64,000 nucleotides of DNA from Gnetum montanum (GCA_015680685.1 MNCI01008581.1:116927-180926); one strand, 5' to 3'. Shown: positions 22,482 to 33,735, counted from the stretch's first letter. The notes: a model not told the origin generated them from the letters alone. Numbers and translations are program-made.

Positions 22482-23330
22482 TGATGAGTGGTGGAATATC
22501 CAACACCCAACCATACAAGATATGAGTGTTCACACATGATCTAGGTTGAATTTAGTAGATAAGGCAATGTGATTATGCAAGTAATTGCTTAGAGTTTGTA
22601 ATCATGATCTTCCCACGTGAGCTAGTAAATTCAATGTGTATGGTTTAACTCACAATGAGGTATGTAATAGATGATGTTGTATTGGCCATATTACGCCTAG
22701 TAAACATGAAGTAAAGGGAATAGTTTCTAAATCTAAGTAGTAGTAAACAAATCTAATCTAGCCTATGTGATGAGCATTTGATCCTGACCTTTCATTCACA
22801 TCTGATTACCAAGTACCACACTACTGGGCATACCAAGTGATAGTACTACTGGGTTACCAAGTAGCTACACTTAAGTGTTCGAGATCAGTCATACTCATTT
22901 CACTTAACAACATGAATAGTAAAATGCATGGAAAGTAAATTAGTAACTAATGAAAACAGTAATCATTAAGCTAAGTGAAAATAGTAAAATTATTCTAAGT
23001 GTAAAAAATAAAGACTAAGTGATGCTGTAATAATGTGAAGTAATCTCGATCTTTATTTCCATGCATGAAACATGTCCAAGTACATTCCACTTGAATACAG
23101 ACTTCATTCAATTACTAAACATCATACTACAGGCATACACTTGTAAGTGCTAAGTGCTAAAATCAATAAAACAAATTGACAAAATCTTGCTAATTGTCTA
23201 ATGAAACTGTCTGTGGATAGTGCACTTAAGTGTAGTATTTATAGGCCCGCACACATTTGTGATATTGGATACGCGACATCGTATCATGTGCCCCAATATC
23301 AAATACCTGATATTATGGCTGAGAAAAAAT
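22482..23330 (-). repeat. E0 5' LTR
   Basis: Inner end is exact (plus strand TGATGAG at 22482). The TATA box TATAAATA is at 23243-23236 on the minus strand. The U3 words GATATTGGATACGCGACATC and CCAATATCAAATACCTGATATT at 23260-23310 are the GATATC array. The outer end is uncertain (about 23315-23335), as no clear TG terminus or target duplication was found. Confidence 0.7.
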
Positions 23331-24124
23331 CCAATTTATTAGTTTTCTTCAAGTTTAAATTTAGGATTCTCACCAAGATTAAAGCAAAGTGTCTATAAAA
23401 CATGGGTAGACGAATAGAAAATACATAATATGATTGGACAACAAAGAAATAAGCCAAAGACATCTTTTAATTCATTTACAGATATCCATGTAGGAACAAT
23501 GATTCTTATACATCCTAGAAGTGATGAAGATATTATATGAGTTGGTAGATGTATGGACTTAGAAGTTGAAGAACATGGCTAGAATATAAAAAGGGTGCAT
23601 TGTTGATGGTACAAGGGATAGGGAAATTCAAAAAAAAAAAAATTCTTGAAAGAGATTCACATACAAATCTTAAAGATCCACGATACAAATGTATAAATCC
23701 AAATAACATTGTATATGCATGTGTATCAAAGTCAGAAGACACAAGTAAGGTTAAGATGAATAAAAAGGCTAAAAAGGCAATATACAATCTATTTAAGAAA
23801 ATTTTAGGTGTAGAAATTAATAAGCTAAGAAAAATGAAATATTACATTCTATTTTAAAGTTTCTAATATTATTGGAAAGACTATACAAATGAATGTTCAT
23901 CATGGAAATTGTAGCCATCTCTGTAGAATTGTAAATTTGTATGAAAATTTAAAATTTTATTATTGTCTATAATCAAATGCTAAATGAGATTGGCTGGAAT
24001 ATGGGATTCATTATATTTTTGGTAGGAGTCATAAAAATGTTATTTCTATTTCTATAGATTAAAATATATTAATAAATTAATGAAAGTAAAACACTACTGC
24101 TTGATTAGAAAATTGATTTATCNT
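23331..24124. other. Stretch between E0 and E3, nothing recognised
   Basis: AT-rich sequence. An 85-codon open frame at 23600-23857 has no recognisable domain and contains a poly-A run at 23629; I do not call it a gene. One ambiguous base is at 24123. Confidence 0.5.
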
Positions 24125-24129
24125 AATAG
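24125..24129. repeat. E3 target-site duplication, left
   Basis: AATAG directly precedes the LTR start TGATGAG. The identical AATAG directly follows the LTR end at 33736-33740. Confidence 0.9.
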
Positions 24130-24987
24130 TGATGAGTCTCGATATCAGATCCTCAATATCGAACCCTTGATATTGGATCCTTGATATCGGATACGCAATA
24201 TTGGAGATGCTGAAGCAATATCAGACATGCAATGTCAGAACCTGTCTCATTACCTATAAATAAGAGACAAGGGTACTTGGTTTGGCATTAGTTTTTAGTC
24301 TCTTAGCTGAACTCTTGTAGTTTTTCCCTTCTAAAGTTAGAATTATTTCTGAGTACCCATAGTAGGAGTCATAAAGTGAACAGGTCTTTATTTGAGCATT
24401 GTACGTGAGCACACCTTGTGTTTGGAAATAAAGATGAACTCTGTGATAAACCTTTCAATATTTAGAATAGCTTAATTATTGCATTTAATGTTATTTACTA
24501 TTATTTGGTGCTCTCATTAGTTAATCAATGTTATTTCTATTGAATTGTTAATTATCAACGAATTAGCACATTCAACATGACCACTCCGAGCATATGTGGT
24601 AACACTTGGTAACCCAATAACAACTAGCATGTGGTAATCCCAGTAGTGTTACACTGGTTCAGGATGTGTCCAGAGAGTGGGAACAGATGCTGGTGTTAGG
24701 ACTAGTTAGAGAATAGTTAACTAGTTAAATCAAATTAGTTATTAAATTACCTCACTTCTCTTTTTTAAGCATCAAGAAAATAAAACATAAAATAATAAAA
24801 ATCACAAACCTCAATTTTACTTAACCATACAATTGAGGCTTACAAGTAAGCTTAGGAAGACAACGATTGCATAACTCATCCTTGTTCAGTGTAGGTGCAT
24901 AAGCACTTAATCCTCGAAGTTCAACCGGATTATGCGTGAATGCTCATATTCATATGGTTGAGTGTAGGGGTACCTTGCCTCTCATCA
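24130..24987 (+). repeat. E3 5' LTR
   Basis: 858 bp, TGATGAGTC to CTCATCA. TATAAATA at 24255-24262 leaves a U3 of 125 bp, almost all of it GATATC/GATATTGG-type words (24137-24240). An AATAAA lies near 24443, about 180 bp after the TATA box, consistent with a polyadenylation signal in R. Confidence 0.92.
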
Positions 24988-24988
24988 T

Positions 24989-25006
24989 TGGTGCTGTTGC
25001 CGAGGA
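24989..25006 (+). promoter_or_regulatory. E3 primer-binding site (tRNA-Asp type)
   Basis: TGGTGCTGTTGCCGAGGA differs from TGGCGCCGTTGCCGGGGA at three places, all transitions. Confidence 0.85.
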
Positions 25007-25123
25007 TTTTGTTGTTTGTGTGCTGATTAAAACTTAGAAAATCCTTTCATTGTTGGAACGAACCCTTAGAGTTAACTATCCTACAATCACCAGAAAAGGG
25101 TATCGCACACTAAGTAATCAATC

Positions 25124-27423
25124 ATGTCTCCTTCTTCTTATGAGAGTGCTTAACTGACTAGGTCCAACACCATGAATAATTAGAGGCTGGGTGCACATGA
25201 TGATCTGCCAGTACCCCAATAGTTTCGCATGGTATATGCTCATCCTAATGAGTATATACCAAACTTTACCTTTATCCTCCACCAGGATGAATAGCTGCGA
25301 TGGCGTGATTTAGAAGGTAACATAGTGTTACCTCCCAATCACTCAATCCTGGGCATGCTTCTTCATGCTCTCACACAAATTGGTATGCAACACTTACAAT
25401 TGGAGTACATTGTGCATGAACAAAATTCAAGAGATTATCAACCCACAGAGGCACAATGGTAGAGGGATTTGCAACAGGAGAGACATTACAAATCTGTGAA
25501 GGGGAAGTGGTCTCAGGATGTCCCATATGTCCTAAGTAAAAACGAGGGTGGTGAACCTACCTCGGAAGGTTCTCCACAAAATGATATTCCTCTCGTTGAC
25601 TTCGGTCAAGGAGTTGTGTATCAAAATCTTCACTCAACTATTCATAACCTAGGTTTTTGTACCAACAGACACAAAGGGTTCGAAAAAGGAACATGAATGC
25701 ATGATGATGATGAACATTCTGATCATAACCACGACCGAGGCCATGACTATCAAAGAGAAGGTGACAGCCACTGTCATGGTGCCAGTTCTCCTTCCTCTTC
25801 ACCTTCATAATCTTCTTCCCCCTCTCCTTTGAGATCTGAATGTAGTCACAAAGGGAAAGACAATGAGGAAAATGGTAAGAAAATAGAAATCATCAACAAA
25901 ATAGTTAGGAAAGGGGACAAGGGCATTCCAGAAAGACACATCACAAAAGAAGGGAGAGTAGGGAATAGCATAGGCATCATAGATGCCATAGATAGTATGA
26001 TCATGATGAACCCCTACTTGCCACCCGATGTTAGATATAATAGAGGTTGTTAGGATTTCAACAAGGCACCAGAAAGACAGTAGGATCAAAAGACTAAACA
26101 TGAATAACATCCCATGATTTGAAGGGGGATACAATGTTGATCCTCAAAACCATCTACAAGCATTCCATGACACATGTGCCTTGCAAAATATAGAAAATAA
26201 GTGGCAAAAGTTAAAGTTGTTTCCATGGACACCAATCAAGGAAGTGGAAAGCTAGTATCAGTCCTTAGAATTGGAATCCATTCGTCGATGAAGTACCATG
26301 CTAGAGCTATTTAACGATAAGTATCAAACGTACTCCTGAGTGTCCAACCTGCGTAAGCAAATCCAAGGATGGAAAAAAGGAGGACATGAATCCTTGGATG
26401 TTGCCATGGACCAATATTATTCATTGTTACATCATTTTCTTGGCCATGATTACTTGCAGAAGGAACAACTATGCCATCTCGTAAATGGGCTTAGGTACAA
26501 AACGTGAAGAACCCTTGGGACTTATGCCCAAGGAAGGCTATCCGAGCTAAGAGCCCATCAAATACAGAGATTGTTAGAGCAAGTTGCCAAGGAGGAGGGC
26601 AAGTTGAGGAAAATAAAAAGTGCAGAAGAGTACAATAGAAATCCTTCTCTTTGAAAGAAGGAAATTAGATTTTGTGAAGATGAGGAAGAATCACCACTTG
26701 AAGAGATGGTGAACAGAAAGACTTTGCCCATTCAAAAATTTGCATCAGNATATGCCAATATGACCATCCTAAAGGATGTTTCCTAGTAGTGTCACATCTT
26801 CAAGAGTCTAGGGTGTATGCACTAAACCCACGATTAAACAGATGGCAAACACCCAAAAGGTTACCTTATCCTCAAGGTAACCCAAGGCAGTTCCACCAAC
26901 CCTTGACATATTATCCGAGTGGAGCTCCACCACAACCAAATGAACAATATCAATGGTGGTAACGCCCACAATCATGGGGAATGCCACCACCATGTCAATA
27001 GTACCCTTACCATCAACTTGACCCATACGAGTGTTATGTTCAGCAACCGATCTCTCCACGTGACTCTACTAGTCACGTTGGCCTTCAACCTCACTACCAA
27101 GCCCTCAAGTACTATAGAACTTCTTCTCCTCGGGGTGATGTTCCACATACATACTATCCCTCTCATCTTAGCTCCATTACCACCTACTCCAACTATGCAG
27201 GGCGAGCTTCCTGCCCAGCTGCAGCAATGTAACACTACAAGGGTCGTCAACCCTCAACCTACTATTGGTTTGGACAACCGATCAAAGAAGAGACCTTTCT
27301 TTAGAACCAATAGTCCAACCGAGTCCTTACAACCACAAGAGGCTAATTATCCAAACACCTCATTATCATTTGAATCTTTGGAGCTTCCTTTGAACCAAAA
27401 ACCACACCCAACGCATACTTTCA
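25124..27423 (+). pseudogene. E3 gag pseudogene with linker
   Basis: Start ATG at 25124 (MSPSSYES), 117 nt after the primer-binding site. N-terminal block YAHPNEYIPNFTFILHQDE, then LPPNHSILGMLLHAL. A His/Asp-rich and Ser-rich stretch lies at 25690-25830. The capsid core spans 26120-26620: HLQAFHDTCALQNIENKWQK, LELFNDKYQTY, SNLRKQIQGWKKG, LDVAMDQYYSLLHH, then LGTYAQGRLSELRAHQ. A Cys/His block lies at 26750-26800 and a Pro/Tyr/Gln-rich linker to 27240, then KKRPFFRTNSP at 27290. Many stops are TAG or TAA where relatives have Gln. One ambiguous base is at 26750. Confidence 0.85.
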
Positions 27424-28413
27424 TGTTAACCCATGCCATCACTGATTGAATTAAAGCTGGTCATATTCCTAGGAAATTCTTTGATCCTAAAAGTCCTCTT
27501 ATTTATTTGCAAATCACTAGAAATGAGCCTTGCAAAGCTCTTTTGGATTTAGGTTATGGTGCAAATTTGATCTCCCAGGAAATGTATAAAGCCTGGAACC
27601 TGCCTTCACTAAAGAAGAGTAACATCCATTTAGAGTTGGCCAACCAGTCCATCACTGTTCCATTGGAACTAGTGGAGGACATTATCACCACTATTTGTGG
27701 GTGGTCATATCCAGCTGATTTCTTAGTGATCCAAGTCAACAATTGTAAGGAGGACTTCCTAATCATAATGGGAAGAGCATGGCTAAGTATGATTGATGTG
27801 TGCCTAGGAATACGTGATCTTTCCCTAGAGATATCAAAAGAAAATACATTTGGAAAGATCAAGAAGAAGAAAGTTCCATGCATCGCATATAGTGACACAG
27901 GGTGCAACCGCGTGCCGAAGTCCTAGTTTGTACAATGCTTAACATTGCCTACATGCAACCAGTGTGCACAAGTGACTAACATACAAAGATGCCTATATGC
28001 AGCAGCCATAAGACAGGAAGGCACCCAGTGGCTAATAGTTGACCAAGAGAGCAATTCAACTATATGCATGGAACCAACTGAGAGCTTGACTTGTGCCTAT
28101 ATTAATAACATAGATACATTAGAGCAAGTCCATCACCAACTTCTAAGTACTAACACTGAAAATATCAACTGGGGGAAGTTGAAAATCCCTGACGAGTTTA
28201 AGCAAGAGCCCCTTGAATTAAAACCACTGCCCACCAGTATGGAGTATACATTTCTCAAGAATGGAAAATCAGTAATCATTAATGCTAAGCTCGCTCCTCA
28301 ACAAAAAGAAAAACTACTAAAGATGGTAAAAAAATGGTCAAAAGCCTTTAGGATATGCCAACATAGAATCTACACTGACTCCTCTATGAAGCCTCAACGA
28401 CAACCACAAAGAT
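27424..28413 (+). pseudogene. E3 protease and protease-RT spacer
   Basis: Retropepsin-type protease of gag-pol. The open part 27507-27926 contains CKALLDLGYGANLIS with the catalytic Asp in D-L-G, then YKAWNLPSLKK, LELANQSITVPLEL, DFLIIMGRAWLSMIDV and RDLSLEISKEN. A single TAG at 27924-27926 interrupts the frame, which then continues without shift through 27927-28412 (a connecting segment ending WGKLKIPDEFKQEPLELKPL and LAPQQKEKLLKMVKKW) to a TGA at 28413. Two stops in 900 nt make this the best-preserved part of the nest. Confidence 0.88.
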
Positions 28414-28415
28414 GA

Positions 28416-29560
28416 CAAAACCCAAAACTTAAGCATGTAGTTAAAGAAGAAATTGAACAACTTCTAAAGGTTGGGTTCATCTACCCCATTGCTGACAGTG
28501 AATGGGTTAGTCCATTAGTCATTATGCCTAAAAAAGGTGGTAAATGGAGGGTGTGTATAGACTTTAGGCTATTAAACATNNNNNNNNNNNNNNNNNNNNN
28601 NNNNNNNNNNNNNNNNNNNNNNNNNNNNNNNNNNNNNNNNNNNNNNNNNNNNNNNNNNNNNNNNNNNNNNNNNNNNNNNNNNNNNNNNNNNNNNNNNNNN
28701 NNNNNNNNNNNNNNNNNNAGTAGCAAATAGGGAATGGTGTGGAGGTTTTTATGGATGATTTCTCCACCTACGGAGTGAACTTTGAACAAGCATTGGACTG
28801 ATTAGAGTAAATACTAAAATGATGTGTTGAAACCAACCTAAGGCTCAATTGGCAAAAAAACCACTTAATGGTCCAAGAGGGCATTGTATTAGGGCAGAAA
28901 ATTTCACAAGCAGGGATGGAGGTAGCCCCTAAAAAAATTAAAGTCATCCAAGGAATCACTCGTCAACCTAAAACTATAAAAGACATCCAATCATTCCTTG
29001 GACATACTAGCTATTATAGACGTTTCATTGAGAACTTCTCAAAGATTGCAAAACCAGTGGTAGAATTAATGAAGAAGGATGTACCCTTTGAATGGACCAA
29101 TGAATGTGAGCTAGCTTTCCAAACCTTGAAACAGAAGCTTGTAGAAACATCCATTCTACAAGCTCCTGACTACTCCAGACTATTCCATATAATGACTAAT
29201 GTGTCCAATTTTTCTTTAGGAGCTGTACCAGTTAGACAACCAAAAATGTCCCTATTACATTCACTATGTAAGTCAAAGTATTACTGGTGCACAACTCAAC
29301 TATACCACAATAGAAAAAGAGTTAATGGCTATGCTATTTGCACTAAAAAAATTTCAGCACCATGTATTAGGCTATAAGATATTTGTACACACAAATCATA
29401 GTGTCACTCGGTTCCTTATGAATAAACCAATAGTGAGCCCTCATGTCATACGATGGCTGGTGATCTTGCAAGAGTTTGATATCACGATAGTGGATCGTAA
29501 AAGGCACCAAGAATGTTGTTGTTGATTATTTATCTCAGTTGCAATGGGATAACAAAGAGG
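28416..29560 (+). pseudogene. E3 reverse transcriptase and RNase H, with assembly gap
   Basis: RT copies RNA to DNA; RNase H removes the RNA strand. RT motifs before the gap: EEIEQLLKVGFIYPI, then WVSPLVIMPKKGGKWRVCID. The gap 28580-28718 removes the middle of RT. After it: VEVFMDDFSTYG (catalytic D-D) at 28739-28774, ETNLRLNWQKNH, VLGQKIS, FLGHTSYYRRFI and the connection domain. A frameshift near 29230 is followed by the RNase H part (TTIEKELMAMLFALKKFQHH, VHTNHSVTRFLM, LQEFDITIVD). A second shift near 29510 (DYLSQL) ends it. Because of the gap, whether RT is whole cannot be judged. Confidence 0.88.
28580..28718. other. Assembly gap (139 N)
   Basis: Run of N inside the E3 reverse transcriptase. 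Apparent open frames crossing it are meaningless. Confidence 0.99.
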
Positions 29561-29699
29561 ACAAATACCCAATTTTTGATCGCTTCCCTGATGAACTCCT
29601 CTTTGCAAGTGTAATAAACAATCAATCACCCATAGATACAAACTGGTATAGTAGTATTCTTACTTATCTTCTCACGCAAGAGACACCACAAGGGTTGGA

Positions 29700-30945
29700 T
29701 GTTAAAAAGAAATAACAGTTTCTCCATCGAGTCAAACATTTCATGGAAATCAATGGACACCTTTACAAGGTATGTTCCAATGGCTTGGTTCAATGGTGTG
29801 TTCCTGATGCAAATCAATTGCGAGTTCTCCAAGATGCTCATAAGGGTCCTTGTGGAGGTCATTATGCTGGGAGATGAACAACCATTAAAATCTTACTTGT
29901 AGGATATTATTGGCCTACATTATTTTGGGACACCCATCATTTTGTCCAATCTTGTGAGCACTGCCAACGTGATGGGGGAATGACTACTAGAATGGAGGGT
30001 CTACAATAATGGATTCAACCCTTAGAACCCTTTGACATATGGGGTATTGATTTTATGGGGCCTATTACACTGATGTCCAATGAAAGCATACATTGTTGTT
30101 TCTATTGACTATTTTACAAAGTAGGCAGAAGCAACCACTGTTATCGACTATACATCATCTATTACTGCACAATTTGGTCAACAACAAATCGTAAACAGGT
30201 TTGGTGTGCCTTGTGCACTTATTTCTGATAATGGTACACATTTTATAGATACACCTTTTTGGAAATTGATGCAACACTTAGGAGTTGAGCATAAACTAAC
30301 TACACTATATCATCCTCAAGAAAATGGTCAAGTTGAAGTCACCAATAGGGAAATCACAAAAATCTTGACATGAACCATTAGCAAGTATAGGTGAGAATGG
30401 AGCACCAAACTAAATGATGCTCTTTGGGCCTACTACTCCATATGGAAACTCCCTATAGGGTACTCTCCCTATGAGTTAGTGTACAGTAAACGTTAAACAC
30501 TTCCTATCCAAGTTGAGCTCCGTATACTATCTACAGCATGTGACCTTAACCTTGATCTCGGTCTAATGCAAAAAGAATGGTTAATGAATCTTAACTTGCT
30601 AGATGAAAATCGATTAGCCACCCTGTCATCCAACAAACTGCACAAGGCCTTCAACAAACAATGTCATGACCTAAAAATTAGAAAATTCACATACTAACCA
30701 GGAGATAGGGTTCTTTATTGGAATCCCACACATGTGTCACAACGAACTAAATTTCAAATGTTGTGGGAAGGACCTTATATCATTCATGAAACTTTTCCTT
30801 TAGGGGCCATGATGATCTATAAACATTAAAGCCCGAATAAGAAATTATTGGTTAACATCCAATAAATGAAACCTTTCCATGAGCCTAAAATAGCTAGTAC
30901 TAACACTACCTTTGTTAATAGACAACCCTGCTCATTACTTTAGAT
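29700..30945 (+). pseudogene. E3 integrase
   Basis: Inserts the DNA copy into the genome. The zinc-binding H-H-C-C domain is visible: HKGPCGGHYAGR, then GYYWPTLFWDTHHF and CEHCQRDG. The catalytic core has the three acidic residues in context: D in FDIWGIDFMGPIT (about 30030), D in ISDNGTHFI (about 30215), E in [16 protein letters not shown] (about 30310-30355). Further on are LNDALWAYYSIWK, SPYELVY, and the C-terminal PGDRVLYWNP and WEGPYIIHETFP. Stops (TGA for Arg, TAA/TAG for Gln) and two frameshifts between 30090 and 30200 break it. An open frame of 67-78 codons on the opposite strand here is a shadow. Confidence 0.9.
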
Positions 30946-30960
30946 CTCCTCCTTCCGACT

Positions 30961-30978
30961 CAGTCATGGGGGAGAAGG
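30961..30978 (+). promoter_or_regulatory. Upstream polypurine-tract-like copy in E3
   Basis: CAGTCATGGGGGAGAAGG lies right after the end of pol, nearly 2 kb before the LTR-proximal tract at 32891-32903 (AGTCATGGGGGTA). E2 has the equivalent extra copy at 14722. Confidence 0.65.
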
Positions 30979-32890
30979 CCACCAATGCTAACTATTTTAA
31001 GTCCTCAAATTTTTTTGTCCTTTTTCTTACACATTTTTGTTTTACACATTTTTCATATTTACTTGTTTTTGTTTTACACCATCATTAACATTTTTACTGT
31101 TTCTTTCTCTATTTCATTTTGTCTAATTAACTTTCACTCGTCATATAATAAGTGCTTATGATGGTGGATTGTACTATAATAGTGTTGCTTGCTAATGTTT
31201 GGTTTTTACCTTTGACTTTCAATATTGATGCTAAGATATGGTTGCTTTTGATAAAATAGGCAATGAGTCCACATCATCCATTCATCCATTTAACTCTATG
31301 GTCTCCCTTGGTTTTGGAACTGTATTTTCCCTTTTTCTAAGCAAACCTATTAATGAATTGGTGGCTTGATATTCTTCAAACCAAGGAAAGATTCAAATTG
31401 ATTGAAAAGGGTGTGACCCCAAGGGGATTCGATGCATTTGTGCTAGCTATTCTCTTGGATACTTGGATGTTTTTCATAGGTTTCTTGCCATTCTGCTATC
31501 AACTAATATCAGGAAGTTAAATGAATCAAATAAGTCTTTGCATGGTGTGGTTCTCACAAAAAAAAACTGGTGGGAATTCAAAGCACACCCCTTAGACATA
31601 ATAAAGAAACATGGGCTACAAACACTGGTTATGGCACTAGAAAGACATGCTACCCATGCCTGAAGGTTTCCTCTAACTAAGGCCCTTTCTCACTTCCTAC
31701 TTCTTATATCCTCTCTTGTTGAAATGGTGGTGGCTCTGTGGAAGCGTTCCTGCTACTTTAGGAGGATGGGTTGGTCAAGTGTTTTGATGCGAGGTTACTG
31801 GATATGGTTAGTTTGAATATGGATTTGGGCTAAATTTTATTAAGTCACCTTAACCACATAATATACGAGGAACTTTACACAACCTTGACTTTGGGATTCC
31901 ATTTCATTCTCTCTTCTCTTTCCATATTACTTCCCGTATTCTACCTCATTGCTGATTTTATGATTAAGTCTATATCTTGGTCAACGCATTGTTATTCTTT
32001 GGTAAATTCTTGTGGGTAAATTCTTAACTATTGTCTCCATATGTCATTCCTAGAGCCTATGGACTCTTTGGTTTATGGGTTTGTTAGGGCATAACAGGCA
32101 TGAGCCTACTTTGGGAAGGACCCACTGGCATTCCTTTTTGGTGTGATTGTTAAGTTGTTTTCCCTTAAACATTTATTGCAATCAACTATTTCTCATTCCA
32201 CCCCATCCATGACATCTGTTTTAGTTTTAGTTTTATTGGCTTCACCGTTGTTATTCCTCTTCTCTTCCTTTTTCTTTCGTTTCCCATCCTATTGCTATTG
32301 GAGGTTCGCTCTTAGTCATGGGGTCTTGTTGCAAATTTTTCCATTCCATTACTTATCTCAACCCTACACCTTGGGTAGTTATCAGTAACAAACCTCTAAC
32401 CCAGTATCTGCCATACACACAACCTAGCCAATGTGCTTCATATTGAGGCAAGGTATCAACTACATTATATCTTATCTATCCTTGCTAATTTGTGATTGTG
32501 TTGTGTGTGTAGATGGCAATCACATGAACAATGAATTGGGATAGAAGGAAGCACTAAGGATGGACTAGAGCAAGAACATTTACGCAAGGAACAAGCTTGG
32601 TCATGTGGCCATGGATGAACAATGGTGTGCACATTTTTTACATTGGCAACAACACGCCTCATTTTCCTTTCTCTCTCTCTCTTTCTTCAAGTTATCAAAT
32701 GAGGGTCTGGATGTCATCTATATATGGTGTTCACCACAATGGTTATGAACACCAATGCTGTAATACGTTTGTCAATCCATTCACCATGCACTTTAAGTCT
32801 CTCATTCCATGTCACCATTAGTTGTCATTTAGTCAATAATCCCATACCTTCCCAATATTTTGTAAGGAACTTGAGGACGAGTTTTCATTT
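30979..32890 (+). other. E3 3' noncoding domain
   Basis: Matches E2 14740-16677 in block order: a pyrimidine-rich tract at 31010-31130, CATCCATTCATCC, the TGCATGGTGTGGTTCTC block (31534-31600), CTCTAACTAAGGCCC, GGGAAGGACCCACTGG and GAGGACGAGTTTTCATTT. A 66-codon open frame (31463-31663) is broken by indels in E2, so I do not call it a gene. Athila relatives may carry an env-like ORF at this place, but no membrane or envelope feature is visible here. Confidence 0.6.
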
Positions 32891-32903
32891 AGTCATGGGG
32901 GTA
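32891..32903 (+). promoter_or_regulatory. E3 polypurine tract
   Basis: AGTCATGGGGGTA directly precedes the 3' LTR start TGATGAG. Confidence 0.85.
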
Positions 32904-33735
32904 TGATGAGTCCTGATATCAGATCCTCAATATTAGATATGCGATACCGGAGATGCCGAAGTGATATTGGACATGCGATGTTAGAACCTATCTCATTACC
33001 TATAAATAAGAGATAGGGGCACTTGGTTTGGCATTAGTTTTTAGTCTCTTAGCTGAACTCTTGCATTTTTTCCCTTCAAGAGTTAGAATTATTTCTGAGT
33101 GCTCGTAGTAGGAGTCATAAAGTGAATGGATCTTTATTTGAGCATTGTGTGCCTGAGCACACCTTGTGTCCAAAAATAAAAACGGACTTTGTGATAAACC
33201 TTGCAACATTTAGAATAGCTTAATTATTGCATTTAATGTTATTTACTGTTATTTGATGCTCTCATTAGTTAATCAATGTTATTTCTATTGAGTTGTTAAT
33301 CATCAACAAATTAGCACATTCAACACGACCACTCGGAGCATACGTGGGAACACTTGGTAACCCAGTAACGACTAGTGTTTGGTAATCCCAGTAGTGTTAC
33401 ACTAGTTTAAGATGTGTTCGGAGAGTGGGAACAGATGCTGGTGTTAGGACTAATTAGAGAATAGTTAACTAGTTAAATCAAATTAGTTATTAAATTACCT
33501 TACTTCTATCTTTTAAGCATTAAGAAAATAAAACATAAAATAATAAAAATCACATACCTCGAGTTTACTTAACCATACAATTGAGGCTTACAAGTCAGCT
33601 TTGGAAGACAACAATTGCATAACTCATCCTTGTTCGGTGTAGGCGTATAAGCACTTAATCCTCGGAGTTCAACCGGATCGCACGTGAATGCTTGTATTCG
33701 TATGGTTGAGCATAGGGTTACCTCACTGCTCATCA
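32904..33735 (+). repeat. E3 3' LTR
   Basis: 832 bp, TGATGAGTC to CTCATCA. TATAAATA at 33001-33008, so U3 is 97 bp, 28 bp shorter than in the 5' LTR; the missing part is one to two units of the GATATC-type array. AATAAA near 33173. Confidence 0.92.

Larger units (their letters stand above)
5106..23330 (-). mobile_element. E0: oldest gypsy element, with accessory ORF, interrupted by E1 and E2
   Basis: The minus-strand order is LTR (about 23330-22482), primer-binding site, gag N-part (22342-20699), the E2 insertion (20698-11268), gag C-part (11267-10371), protease (10370-9862), 3' noncoding domain (about 9860-8091), U3-like head and TATA (8090-7883), then leader and accessory ORF (7345-5106), cut by E1 at its left end. 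RT, RNase H and integrase are absent between protease and the 3' domain. The remainder, including the 3' LTR, should lie left of the window beyond E1. Gag sequence reads across the E2 insertion in the same orientation on both sides, which fixes the nesting order. Confidence 0.8.
24130..33735 (+). mobile_element. E3: full-length Ty3/gypsy element, Athila/Tat-like
   Basis: Complete structure of 9.6 kb: LTR (24130-24987), primer-binding site, gag, protease, RT, RNase H, integrase, 2-kb noncoding domain, polypurine tract, LTR (32904-33735), flanked by AATAG at 24125-24129 and 33736-33740. The two LTRs agree at about nine bases in ten by eye, so the insertion is old. The lineage call rests on the tRNA-Asp-type primer-binding site, D-L-G protease, F-M-D-D RT motif and gag-PR-RT-RH-IN order. 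It lacks the aORF found in E0 and E2. All frames carry stops, so it is inactive. Confidence 0.92.

Noticed and set aside
23600-23857. 85-codon frame between E0 and E3
   Set aside because: Lys-rich translation across a poly-A run, no domain.
27554-27907. 117-codon minus-strand frame
   Set aside because: It is the antisense shadow of the E3 protease, which has clear family motifs on the plus strand.
28481-28789. Open frames crossing the N run
   Set aside because: The unknown bases artificially keep frames open.
31463-31663. 66-codon frame in the E3 3' domain as an env-like gene
   Set aside because: The matching E2 sequence has indels that destroy the frame, and no signal peptide or membrane span is present.
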